A stretch of DNA of 64,000 bases from Neocallimastix lanati (nom. inval.) (GCA_016946835.1 JACVTC010000199.1:80001-144000), one strand, 5' to 3'. Positions 25,280 to 36,395 are shown, counted from the stretch's first letter. Notes: generated from the sequence alone by a model not told the origin. Numbers and translations: made by a program.

Positions 25280-26790
25280 GTGACTTTGGTATCAAAAATA
25301 AAAAAAAAAAAAAAAAAGGAAGCTACTTCAAGTGAAAATGAAGAATACCAACCGCTTTTTGAGCTAACTAATGTCAATCGAAATAAAAAAAAAATTAAGG
25401 AAAGAAAAACAAGCCGTTTTTCAAATGCTCTTGGTATCAAAACTATTTTAAAAGAAATAGAAAACTATTCTATTTGGGTACCAGATATAGAAAATGTTCT
25501 TGAAATTAATTGTCTAGATAATTATATATATGAGAATATAATTAAAAAGATCAAGTTAATAAACATTTAATAGATGATAGACAAAAATATAAAAGAGTTA
25601 GGGGAAGTACTCATTTCGTATAAGACTTAAATATTACCAATGAAATGCTGAGAGATGAAACTCATACAAAGTACATTCTAAGCAATAATGTGAACAACTA
25701 AATAAAAGAAGAGATAAATTTCAATACTTGTTTTGAAATCTGGAATATTTTTAAAAGAATCTTAAAGAAAATCAAGAGACGAAGAAATAGAAGATATAAA
25801 AGACAAATTAAAAAACAAAAAAATATGATATTGAAGATGACTTTGTCATATTCATATCTAACTTTAATTACTTATATGAAAAATTGGAAGAATTAGAAGA
25901 ATTAAAGGAAGCTTATTTAAACGAAAAGAAAATTAAATACTTCTAAATTAACTAAGTTAAATAAAATAACTAGATTGAGTAAACTAAATTAACTAACTTA
26001 AATAAATTATTTAAATTAAATTTATTATCCAAAATTATTTACATAATAATTTTTCCTTTTTGAAAAGTTTAATAAAATTTATAATTAATTTTCATATATG
26101 TAAATTAGGTTCAAAGGTTTAAAAGATATAGTAAAACATAAAGAGTCTATTGTTTTCGCAAACGGTAAAACAACAAAATTCACTTTTAAGGGAACATATG
26201 AAAGATATATAAATGACAATAAAATTATTCTCCACAATACCCTTTATATTCCTGAATTTATAAGAAGCCTTCTCTCTATTGATTGCATTAGCAAAAGATA
26301 TTTTTTGAGAAAATTTTATAATAGTAGTAATAACAATCTTGCGTCAATTTATAACAAAAGAAGAAATTAGTTATGTACAATTAAGTCTACAAAAAAACAA
26401 AATTTATAAATTGTGAACTTCAACTAAAAAAATATCCTTCTATGAAAACGATAATAAAACCTATAATAGTATCATACAATTAGATGATAATATGGAATTG
26501 TGGCACCGTAAATTAGGGCACTTCAGCAAAGATATAATTAAAGAAAAACTAAAAAATATAAATATTGATGAAAATTGTAAAGTGTGCCTTTTGCCTTTGT
26601 TTAAAATTCAAAAATAAACCATATAAAAGCTATATCAATAAAGCAAATGAACTTATTCACATGGACACTATTAGTGTTCCTGATATGCATGTATAGAAAT
26701 AGAAATAAATTTATTTTTACAGTTCATGATGACTTCTCACGATACGGTGGCAAGTTTTTGGGTTGTTAGATTTTAGCTAATTATTATTCA
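25280..26790 (+). pseudogene. Ty1/copia remnant: gag, protease end, pre-integrase, integrase start
   Basis: The first frame (25280-25570, MTLVSKIKK...) is a Lys-rich gag-like start with RFSNALGIKTILKEIENYSI. Further gag patches follow in other frames (INFNTCFEIWNIFKRIL, about 25708-25760). After a 163-bp foreign repeat (25945-26107) comes the protease C-terminal block (ESIVFANGKTTKFTFKGTYE, then LHNTLYIPEF and SLLSIDCISK, about 26140-26300). Next are GAG_pre-integrase (MELWHRKLGHFSKDIIKEKL, CKVCLL, about 26490-26600) and the first integrase block (FTVHDDFSRYGGKFLG, about 26718-26765). The sequence then ends abruptly. The protease active site is missing at the repeat insertion; RT and RNase H are absent. 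Confidence 0.75.
25945..26107 (+). repeat. Fragment of the same LTR family as 32875-33645
   Basis: About 163 bp that match 33405-33570, in the same orientation, with only scattered differences. Shared words include AACTAAATTAACTAACTTAAA and TTTATTATCCAAAATTATTT. It interrupts the copia remnant between gag and protease. Confidence 0.75.
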
Positions 26791-27831
26791 TTATGAAAAG
26801 CTAAAATTTCCTATAAAGATTACTAGGTAAACAACGACATGTGGAATTATAATGTTTAAAGGTTAGATGAAAATTAATTTAAATAAATTTTCAATAAAAT
26901 TTTTAACCCTTTTGAAAATTTTATTTAATATTAAAATTTAATCAAACTAATGATTATTATTAATTAAAGTATACAAAATATAAAATCGTTTTATACGAAT
27001 AATTTAATATTTGATTTTTAAGAAAACTTTTAATTCATTTTATTAGAATATAAATTTTTATTTATTAACATTTAAAAATTATAATATATTAATACTTTAT
27101 TTTATGTACGTATTTTAATTTATTAATTTACTTTATGATAATAATCTTACAAAGGATTTTAATTAGAAATTTTTAAAACTTTATATTTCACATCAAATAT
27201 AATTTTTTATAATTTATAACTAGTGACTATTTAATTACTATTATCTTAATTGCTTTTAAACAAAACTTTATATTCTAATACTAAACTATTATATAAAATA
27301 ATACTAAACTGAAAATGATATTTATTATAACTCAAACTAATAATACAGATATTTATATTAAGATTATTATTATAAAGAATTAGTTTAATATTGTTTTGTT
27401 TTAGAAAAACATCTCAAACCTACCAAAAGACTAATTTATGATATAAAATATAAAATTTATTATAAAAATATAATTGTTAGTAATTATTATAATAAAATAT
27501 TTATTATAATATGAATTTAATTGGAGTATTTAAGATTACTCCGGAATAGTAATTTTAATTAATATAAAATTAATTATTTAATTTATTTAATTTTGAGTCA
27601 TATAAATTAATAATTAAATGAATCCGTTTGATAGAAATCTGTGCTCATTTTCAAATATTCATTACTCCTTTAATATTCAAGTTAGGAGCATGATTTGAAT
27701 ACTATTGAATAGCTTATTCAGAGTACTTTTAGTAAATGTACTCAGAATCCAAATAGTTCTTCATAAGAAAAATATAAGGAAATTTTTTAAATATAAAATT
27801 AAGGCTGATTTTAATTAAATAATTAGTATTG
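26791..27831. other. A+T-rich spacer
   Basis: No gene. Slightly richer patches near 26800-26860 and 27600-27780 (GGAGCATGATTTGAATAC) may be LTR or untranslated remnants. Confidence 0.4.
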
Positions 27832-27935
27832 TTCATGAATATTTTACTAATTATTCTTTTATGATGTATAGCATGACATTGAGAAATCATCAATATATGT
27901 GATTGTGCGAATATTGTTATTCTGAAGCGTTATTT
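27832..27935 (+). repeat. Diverged direct repeat, left copy
   Basis: Shares the order TTCAT...AATATTTTA(C/T)TAATTATTCTTTT, AGCATGAC, GAGAAAT/AAGAAAT, GAATATT, and TGAAGCGTTATTT with 30390-30495. By eye about 70% alike. Confidence 0.6.
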
Positions 27936-27964
27936 TGAAAAAATAATTTTTAATTTCAAATTTA

Positions 27965-28215
27965 TAAATAACATCAGTTGACAATTTAATTATCAGATAA
28001 TTTCTTTTAGTTTTATAAATATCATCAGTTGACAATCTACATTTCCTCTCGATATTTTTTGTTTATTTTAGTTTTATATTAATATCATCAGTTGACAATA
28101 ATTTTCATCTTGATGATATTTTATTTATTTTAGTTTTATTAATATCATCAGTTGACAATTTAATTTTCATTGATAATTTCTTTTATTTTTGTTTTATAAA
28201 TATCATCAGTTCGAC
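27965..28215 (+). repeat. Array of ~50-64-bp units containing ATCATCAGTTGACAAT, left array
   Basis: Five copies of the core ATCATCAGTTGACAAT at about 27971, 28021, 28085, 28145 and 28203 (the last with an extra C: CAGTTCGACAA). Between cores lie TTTTAGTTTTAT and GATGATATT-like words. GATGATATT...AATATCATC can pair, so neighbouring units form hairpins of about 9 bp. Confidence 0.88.
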
Positions 28216-29371
28216 AATTTAAAGGATTCTTTAATTGAGGGGGAAAGTATTAATGATAATAATAATCTTCATTCACAATTAAATAATCCTTTAAATAATA
28301 ATAATAATAATAATAATAATAATTATAATAATAATTATGATAATAATTATGATAATAACAACGATATTTATAATAATGATATTAATAATAATTATGATAA
28401 TTACAAAGATATTTATAATAATAACAATAATAATAATAGTAATAAAATTATTAATAATAATAATGAAACTAAAATAGAAGAAAATGAATATGATAGTGAA
28501 TCTGATAATGAATTTTTAAATGAAAGAAAACTTAAATATATAAACATGAAAAGATCACATAGCAATAATTCAGATGATTTAGATGAAGAAAATTTAACTT
28601 CCAGAAAAGAAAAATTACAATCAGTAAGTAATAAAAGATTTAAAATTTTAAATATTAAAACAAATATCCCAACAACGCATCAACAAGCTATTAATTCCCC
28701 AGAAAGTGAAGAATGGAAAGAATAGATGACGAATTAAAAAATATATACGACAACAATGCTATGAAAGTGGTAAAAAACATACCAGCTGACGCAAATATAA
28801 TTGGTACTAAATGGGTTTTTGCCGAAAAGGATAAAAGGAAGAAAAAGGCAAGATTAGTGGCTCTTGGTTGTCAGCAAGTTGCTGGAGAAGACTTTATAGA
28901 GACATACTCTCCCCAACAGTCCAAGCAGATAGTCTAAGACTTACAGCCGCTATTTCATCAAAGTTCAACTGGGATTTGAAACAATTGGATACAAAAGCTG
29001 CTTACTTGAATGCAGATTTGGAAGAAAAGATTTATACAAAGATTCCTTATGGTGATAAAAATTTTAATACTAATAAATTCTGGCTACTTAAAAAAGCTCT
29101 TTATGGTTTAAAACGAGCTGGAAGAATGTGGTATAATGAAATATTACATTACTTAGTAAGTATAGGTTTTAGAAAATACAAAACTGACAAATGTCTCTTT
29201 GGGAAATATAATAAAAATAATAAATTAACATGTTTACTAACATTATATGTAGATGATATTTTAATAACAGGAATTAAAAATGAAATAAACTATACAGTAA
29301 ACAAATTAAAAGATAAATATAAAATTTCTAAAGATTCTAATGCAACTAAAATAATAGGTATAAATATTTAA
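28189..29371 (+). pseudogene. Ty1/copia reverse transcriptase fragment with intact YVDD
   Basis: An Asn-rich linker (28260-28470, poly-AAT codons) leads to SPESEEWKE, then a frameshift at about 28722. The RT follows: IGTKWVFAEKDKRKKKARLV and GCQQVAGEDFIETYSP. A second shift at about 28915 leads to ADSLRLTAAISSKFNWDLKQ, LDTKAAYLNADLEEKIYTKI, KKALYGLKRAGRMWYNE and LLTLYVDDILITGIKNE, ending KIIGINI-stop at 29371. This is the standard copia RT order with the catalytic YVDD intact. Only two frameshifts break it, so it is the youngest-looking RT in the window. Gag, integrase and RNase H are not attached. Both ends fall inside arrays of the same short repeat; ATTTAA flanks it on both sides and may be a target duplication. 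Confidence 0.85.
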
Positions 29372-29545
29372 TTGATGATATTTTTTTTTTTAGTTTTATA
29401 AATAGTTGACAATTTAAATTTCCTCTCGATGATATTTTTTTTTTATTTTAATTTTATATTAATATCATCAGTTGACAATTCACTTTTCATTTTGATATTT
29501 TTTTTTTTTATTTTAGTTTTATTAATATCATCAGTTGACAATTTA
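29372..29545 (+). repeat. ATCATCAGTTGACAAT array, right side of the RT fragment
   Basis: Three more units (cores near 29404, 29466 and 29530, the first shortened). They carry the same spacer variants, in the same order, as units 2 to 4 of the left array, including ATTTCCTCTCGAT and TTTTCATTTTGATATT. Confidence 0.85.
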
Positions 29546-29893
29546 TTAGCCTAATCACTATAATTATCCAATAAATTCTAAACAAAAAATAAAAATCAAA
29601 TAATTAAAAGGATTAAGTAATTCAATAAATTAAATAACTTAAAAAATTGAAAAAATATTTTGATTATTTAAATTGTTTAAATTATTTAACATTCAAAATG
29701 TAAAATAAATAATATAATATGAATTTAATATAAAAAAAAATTATTACTAGATATTTTAAAAGTAAAATAAAATCACATATAAAATATGATAAATATTAAT
29801 ACATTATTATCAGTTAATATTTTTTAAAATTTAAATAATTTTTTTTAAAAGTAAAAATATTATATATGATATTATATAATATATTAAGGATGA
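29546..29893. other. A+T-rich spacer
   Basis: No recognisable feature apart from A/T runs. Confidence 0.5.
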
Positions 29894-30103
29894 TCACGTT
29901 GGGATAATGACCTTAATTCAAAAATTTTTGATGACATGAAAAGGGAATTAGAAAACAATCCAATTTATGATGACATGAGAAGGGAATTAGAAAACAATCC
30001 AATTTATGATGACATGAGGAATGAAATGGAAAATAAACCAATCTATGATGAAATGAGAAGAGAAATGGAAACTAATCCTATCTATGACGACATGAGAAGA
30101 TAA
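29894..30103 (+). pseudogene. Relic encoding 39-bp tandem repeats (DDMRRELENNPIY units)
   Basis: An open frame after a TGA at 29891 reads SRWDNDLNSKIF and then four consecutive 13-residue units: DDMKRELENNPIY, DDMRRELENNPIY, DDMRNEMENKPIY and DEMRREMETNPIY. A fifth, cut unit (DDMRR) ends at TAA (30101-30103). First in-frame ATG is at 29936. Units 1 and 2 are nearly identical in DNA; units 3 and 4 carry substitutions that conserve charge, suggesting past selection on protein. The downstream LEEILKKN in the same frame suggests the repeat continued beyond the stop. I do not recognise the parent protein; the mixed-charge pattern suggests a helical solvent-exposed or coiled-coil segment. Confidence 0.6.
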
Positions 30104-30389
30104 TTGGAAGAAATACTGAAAAAAAACTGAAACTTCTACAAAAAAAACAAGTTATTCCAACCATACAATCTAGTTATATAACAAAGTAAATATAAATATG
30201 AAATAAATAATTATAAAGACTCCTCATTCATGAAAGACAACAAAATTTAATAAAACAAATGAAAATAATATAAATAAAATTTGAATTTCAATTTAAATAA
30301 CTGTTGACAAAAAACAATTCCAAAAAATATTCATTATTTTGTAAAATTTTTGTAAATTTTTTTCTTATTTTTTATTATTTAAAAATATT

Positions 30390-30495
30390 TTTCATACTTT
30401 AATATTTTATTAATTATTCTTTTGTAATAAGCAGCATGACCCCAAGAAATAATTTATATATAAAATTGAATGAATATTATTGTGAAGCGTTATTT
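30390..30495 (+). repeat. Diverged direct repeat, right copy
   Basis: Partner of 27832-27935 in the same orientation. The 2.5-kb interval holds the RT fragment, both hairpin-unit arrays and the 39-bp coding repeat. Confidence 0.6.
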
Positions 30496-31300
30496 ATGTA
30501 GTAATTTCAGATGATTTAAAAATAAAATAAATTACATTCATCTTATTTTACAAAACATTAAAGACAAAACGATTAATTTTCCAAAAAAATTTCAAAGACA
30601 TTGTAAGCAAAGAATTTACACTTTTTCAAAATACAATTATTACACTATAACCAAATTAATCTAAAAAATGAGAAGCCAAGAAATAAAAATAGATATTTTA
30701 AATTGGATAATTAGTATCTTACAGAACAAAGTCGAAGCCAAAAGAAGAGGGTTAGGAGATTTACAAAACTAGGAGATGACATCATTCCATATGACGATAC
30801 AATTCAAGTTGATTAAGTCGTAAAAGAAAAATCAAATAACAAGATATTTATGATAACTATATGTAGATATTAATAAATAAATAAATAACAGGAATTTAAA
30901 AAGTATATAAAGAGTATCTTAACAATTTTCAATAAATTAAAACTTCACCTTTTCAAACTATTACGTTTACAAGATATTGTTTTTTACAAATAATAAATAT
31001 ACAAATTTCATGTATTAAATTAATTTTAATTTATAAGTAAGAATTCCTTAGAAATTCTACTTTTATATAGTTTACAATTATTATTATAACAAAACTTAAT
31101 TTTCTTTTTATAATTTATTATAAAACTGATCAGTAATAAAAAAAAAAAAAAAAAAAAAAAATTAAAACAATCTATAAGAGTGCAATAGGTTCTTTAATAT
31201 ACTTTCAAAGTGTATCAGACCTGAAATAACCTTCGAAGTGAATTAAACCTCAAAGAAAATGCGAAATTCACTATATCGGATTAGAACAAAATAATTAATA
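30496..31300. other. Spacer with a small coding-like relic
   Basis: About 30668-30772 (plus) encodes MRSQEIKIDILNWIISILQN... (34 codons) before a stop. A shifted frame continues LGDDIIPYDDTIQVD to about 30815. Composition suggests decayed coding DNA, family unknown. Near 31190-31260, CTTTCAAAGTGTATCAGACC and CCTTCGAAGTGAATTAAACC look like two diverged copies of one word. An A-run lies at about 31138-31160. Confidence 0.35.
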
Positions 31301-31684
31301 CAAAATAATTAATATTCTAAAATAAATAACAGTATTAAAGAATTTTAAAATAAAAAATAATGGAAAGGGGGAGTTTACTGCATATACCGACTCTGATTTT
31401 TCCGGCTGCTTGAACAATAAAAAATCTACCCTAACCCTTTTTGGATTTGGAATCGACATTATATGAATATCAAAAAGTATCATCTTGTTTTAGTATGGGA
31501 AACATATTGAATGCATGGTCCAAGGTAATAGGTTCTATCTATTCGTCTTTAAGGTATTGATCCATCATTTATTTTTTAGCTTTTTCAGCTTCTTTCCCTA
31601 CATTTTTAGGTTTCACTAATGGTAGTTCTTCCAAATCCTCCATTAGGAATATGATTTTAAATATAAATTTAGTAAAGTTAAATA

Positions 31685-31870
31685 ATAAATAAATTATAAT
31701 AAATAATATATAATATTAAATAATAATAAATAATAAGCAATAATAATAAATAATAAGCAATAATAATAAATAATAATAAATAATAATAAATAATAAATAA
31801 TATTAAATAATAATAAATAATAATAAATAATAAATATTATATAATGAATAAATAATAAATAATTGTTATT
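31685..31870. repeat. AATAAATAATA-type simple repeat with AATAATAAGC units
   Basis: Interspersed AAT and AATAAATAAT words, with AATAATAAGCAATAAT repeated twice. It lies between the unassigned tail and the linker of the minus-strand copia remnant, so it probably replaced part of that element. Confidence 0.75.
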
Positions 31871-32874
31871 ATATAATGAACTAAATAAGTATATTATGAC
31901 TTTTTGTAATTAAATACTATAAATTAATGTAGATTTGATACTGACTGAAGAATCAAATCTATATTTTCCCCCCAGGGTTTTGCTTAAAGGGTTAGGTTTT
32001 AATTCTTTGGGATTAAATGGTACTCAGGTAGGTATGTTTTACAAATTTCAATCACTTTAAGAATCCCATTGCGTAAGGCTTGTCTGAGAGAATTACAGCT
32101 TGCAGCTCCTCTTGGATAGCAAGGAGGTGACCTATAGTGGGCTGTGATTTCCTTTGAGGATCGCATTGAGTGCTTCAATACAGGAGTTTCCTTGCTTATG
32201 GGGGGTGGAGAGGGTAATAGTTTCTTTCGTCTAAGTTGCTCATTAATGAACTTTCATCTTGGGTTTTTTAACTTCTACATTGTCATATCTCCTTGCATCA
32301 GATACGTAATCGAAGTTAAAATTACCTTGGCTGATCTTCGAGAAATTCTACCACTCGTTTCACATATATTTTCATTTTATCGATATCAAATATTTTGTAT
32401 CCCGGTGAGTCTCCGTTGTATCCCAGAAAAAATTCCTTTTCCTTGAGTTTCTCTTAAATTTTTCTGGATTTATTACATAATAGTAAACTTTACCGCCAAA
32501 TATGTGTTAAGTTAACTATTAAACTTTCTTTTTTTGTATCATACCTCGTACGAGATCTATATGTATTAATTCAAGAATTTTTCTTGAATTATTCTGTGCT
32601 CTACCGTATGGTTCATTCTTCATCTGTAGCTGCATACAGATTTCACAAATATCTACTTGTTTCTATAAGTCAAGTGCCCAATTTTCCGGTGCCATAGAAT
32701 ACCATTTTCTTTGGTGTTGACGTTATTACATAATATATTTTTTCGTTTAATGCATACTTCGAAAACATCGTTGTCACTAGCTTTAATTTTTTGAAATTGT
32801 ATTAAAAATACTTGTCTAGGATATGCGCATATACATTATCATATTCTTTTATAAATACTATTACATCTTCATCC

Positions 32875-33645
32875 TGTAAAATGTTCTAATGGAAACAGAT
32901 TACAAATAACAAAATTTTAACACTAAAATTAAAAGAACACCTAATAAAAATTTATTTTTTTTAAATAAAGTAATCTTTATTAATTAATAAAATCAAATCA
33001 TTTATTGTTATTAACAAGTTGATAGTCAATAACTAATACATCGATTTAAATAATGAATTTTACATGTATTTATATTTTTTTTTTTTAATGATTACATTTT
33101 AACATATCAAACCTATTTAATATACATATATTACTATTTATTTATAAACAAAATATTTATTAATAATTTTATTAAATAATAATTAACTAAAACTAAACAA
33201 TAATTAATTCAATAAACTTTCAACTTATTTACGATAATAATTAAATTCAATAAGAACTCATTTATTATTTATTTATTATATAAATATTATTAATACTAAT
33301 GTTTATATATTTACAATTCAAAACTATTTTTGTAAACTATTTAAACTAATTTTAACTATTTAAAACTATTCCGAAATTAATTTTAAAGTATTTTAAACTA
33401 ACTAAACTAAATGAACTAAGTTAAATAAAATAACTAAATTAAATAAACTAAATTAACTAACTTAAATAAATTTTTTAGATTAAATTTATTATCCAAAATT
33501 ATTTAAATAATAATTTATCCTTTATGAAGAGTTTACATAAATTTATAATTAACTTTCATATACGTAAATCATAAATTTATGTAATTTTATTACATTAATT
33601 AACTATTATATAATTAGTTATTAAAGATTTTATTAAATCTTTACA
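32875..33645. mobile_element. Solo LTR (771 bp) with 5-bp target-site duplication CATCC
   Basis: Begins TGTAAAATGTTC and ends AAATCTTTACA, so the ends are TGTAAA/TTTACA (TG...CA, 6-bp inverted termini). It is flanked by CATCC at 32870-32874 and CATCC at 33646-33650. Removing the LTR and one CATCC rejoins the minus-strand copia reading frame exactly (SKLARD continuing into EDVIVFIKEYDN). It contains no coding sequence. Part of it (33405-33570) recurs at 25945-26107. The internal orientation and parent element are unknown. Confidence 0.88.
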
Positions 33646-34322
33646 CATCCCTTGCAAGTTTACTAATCGAAATAATTTTTTTTTTTTTGATATCTGGAAC
33701 ATATAATACTTCCTTTAGCTTTAATAATTCTTTGTTTCATGCTTTCTTGTATCTCTCCAATGTATGTTGGGTTGATTGTATTCCCATTTCCGTAATTTAT
33801 CTCTTCCACGTGTTCCTCTTCATTCATTAGGAAATTTTTTGATTTGAGTCATATGATTAGATGTTCCTGAATCTAGAATCCACCGATTACATTCTACATG
33901 ATTTTCAATTACATTATTAAATGCATTATTGTGTTGTTTTGTATTGCCATTACATGGATTTTCAAGAGAAGTGTTGTGATCCAGAACAAATAAATCACTA
34001 AGATTTAATTTATTATTGTCTATTTCTGTTTCTGATATTGTCATATTGGCTTGTTTTTTTTTGTTTTTTTTTGTTTTGTTTTTTTTTGTTTACCTTGCCT
34101 CCCTTGTTTCTTTGTGACATTTTTCTTTTTAATCTTTCAATCCCTTTCAAAATGACCGAATCTGTAGCAAAAAGAAACATTCAATATTGGAATTAATTTT
34201 TTCTACCTTCCCCATTTACTTTTTATCAAATTTTCTGTTTTTTTGGATATTGATTTCTTCCTTTTCCTTTTCCTTGGCTTTGGGTTGTAATGCTGAATAT
34301 ATGCTGTATTCCTATCATCTTT

Positions 34323-34362
<40 letters not shown>

Positions 34363-35080
34363 CTTCGACTTTCTTAAGTCGTTCTACAAGTCCTAATGTA
34401 TATTCTTTACAATTTTTCCATTTTTTTTTGATCAAAAAATATTTACGCTTTGATATTCTTCCGGTAAAGAGTTAAATAATAGTAATTTCTTTTCCTCATC
34501 TGTAACCACAACATTCATATATTCTATCATATTAATATTCTAGCTTAATTTAATTTTGTTAAAAATCATGAAAAATCTTGTTTTGGGATTGTATCTAAGA
34601 GTATTAGTTTCATCGATTAGTTGGTTTCTCCTAGTCACATCATCTCCAGTATGAACTTGTTGTAACGTTTGCCAAATTTGATAGGTCTGTGAGAGATGGA
34701 TCCTGAAAATTTATTGCGTTTTTAGTCCTAACGTTCTTCTTATTAAACTGGCATCTGTTTTTAAATCCTCTTTTGATACTGATTCTCCATATTTCATTTA
34801 GTAAACAAATGGAGCAATTAAATCACTTATACTTTCAGTTTCATTAACTATGGGAACTTTTGGTGTATGATCTGTATCGGCCCAATCTTCGAGATCAAAA
34901 TACTGCAAGATGTCTCTCATGAATAATTGCCAAGGTTATAATATTATTACTATCTAATTCATATACAACCTTTCCTATTAGAACAGATGGATCGAAAGTT
35001 TTAATTTGGAGAGCATTATTATTCATAGTATTAATAGTACTAGTAGAAGCAGTTTCTGTTAATCATTTTAAAATATTTTC

Positions 35081-35639
35081 ACTCAATTTGAATTTTAAAT
35101 ATTTTAATTTTTTTTTTTTTATTTTTTTTACTTATTTAAAAATTGAAATTAAATGATTTTACAAAGAAATTAAATTATAATGAGTCAATAAGGCTCTTAA
35201 TCTATTAAAATTTAATTTATTAATGAATGGAAAATAAAAGAAAAACAAAACACTCGAAGGTACAAAACTCAATTAAACAATTGGGTTTATGAAATAATAT
35301 TTTATTATTAAATATTAAAATAACATATCTACATTAAACAATGTAAATATTAATATATAATAAATTTCTTTATATAAAACTTTAAAATCAAAATCAAGAA
35401 AAGAAAAATAGTTTTTTTTTGGGGTTTATGTTAAAACAAAATATTAATAATCACTAAAAAAATGCATTGTACTACATATTATTTATTTATTTTTTAATAT
35501 TAAATGTATTTATTATTTCACATAAATAAACTAAATTTTAAATAAAAACGGTTAAATGTAATTAACAAATATTCCAATCCTTTATTTATCATTCAATTAT
35601 TTATTATTTATTATTTTTTAATAAATATTCTTTCAATTC
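35081..35639. other. Flank of the minus-strand copia, possible 5' LTR remnant
   Basis: This is where the 5' LTR and leader of the minus-strand copia would lie. No TG...CA ends or primer-binding site could be recognised. Slightly complex patches (CACTCGAAGGTAC near 35253) are present. Confidence 0.35.
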
Positions 35640-36395
35640 TTTTTATTATTAATCATTTATTATTTATTATTTATTTATTTATTATTTATTTATTATTTAT
35701 TTATTATTTATTTATTATTTATTTATTATTTATTATTTATTTATTTATTTATTTATTTGTTAATGAATACTCTTTTATTTCTATTTATTATTTATTTTTA
35801 TTATAAATCATTTATTATTTATTTATTTATTTATTATTTATTATTTATTTATTTATTATTTATTTATTATTTATTTATTTATTATATATTATTCATTTAT
35901 TTATTATTTATTTATTATTTTTTATTTATTTATTTATTTATTATTTATTATTTATTTATTTGTTAATAAATACTCTTTTTTTTATTATTTAGTATTATTA
36001 TTAATCATTTATTATTTCTTATTTATTTATTTATTTATTAATAAATACTCTTTTAATTCTTTTTATCATTTATTATGTATTTATTATTTATTATTTATTA
36101 TTTATTATTTATTATTTATTATTTATTATTTATTATTTATTTATTATTATTTATTATTTATTATTTATTATGTATTATGTATTATTTATTATTTATTATT
36201 ATTTACTATTTATTATTTATTATTTATTATTTATTATTATTTACTATTTACTATTTATTATTTATTATTATTTATTATTTATTATTTATTATTAACGTAA
36301 TTGCAGTCTTAGGTATATACTAAGACAATATTATTATTATTTATTATTTATTATTATTTATTATTTATTATTTATTATTAATCATTTATCATTGA
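35640..36395. repeat. TTATTTA heptamer satellite with interspersed TAAATACTCTTTT blocks
   Basis: Plus-strand T-rich 7-bp array, with units slipping between TTATTTA, TTTA and TTATTATTTA. It is broken by a non-satellite block whose core is TAAATACTCTTTTAATTC (near 35630, 35765, 35970 and 36043). A short island at 36296-36330 carries GTCTTAG-gtatata-CTAAGAC. Confidence 0.92.

Larger units (their letters stand above)
31480..35050 (-). pseudogene. Ty1/copia remnant (gag, zinc knuckle, protease, pre-integrase, integrase) split by a solo LTR
   Basis: Read on the minus strand, from high to low coordinates. Gag patches occupy about 35040-34380 (DLEDWADTDHTPKVPIVNET, LFNSLPEEYQSVNIF). A Lys-rich region is expanded by a 40-bp homopolymer (34323-34362). 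A degraded zinc knuckle (CYRFGHFERD) lies near 34170. An open frame at 34044-33820 carries the protease start WILDSGTSNHMT with the catalytic DSG intact, and the protease end (VLYVPDI, ISISKLARD) is near 33690-33650. The solo LTR 33645-32875 follows. Beyond it come pre-integrase (about 32870-32670), ICMQLQMKNEPYGRAQNNSR and ILELIHIDLVRG (integrase start, about 32650-32550), and the integrase C-terminal EFFLGYNGDSPGYKIFDIDK (about 32440-32370). A linker runs to about 32000. No copia RT follows; 31640-31480 (MEDLEELPLVKPKNVGKEAE) is coding-like but unassigned. Confidence 0.82.

Noticed and set aside
27965-28215. CRISPR-like array
   Set aside because: Eukaryotic context; the spacers are themselves repeated and unit length varies. 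There are no cas genes.
31295-31483. 62-codon minus-strand frame
   Set aside because: No motif, hydrophobic A+T-driven composition; it lies at the decayed end of the copia remnant.
32144-32446. 100-codon plus-strand open frame
   Set aside because: It is antisense to the copia integrase C-terminus and linker, which carry recognisable motifs.
34187-34475. Plus- and minus-strand frames with poly-Phe or poly-Lys
   Set aside because: They cross a 40-bp homopolymer in degraded copia gag; not separate genes.
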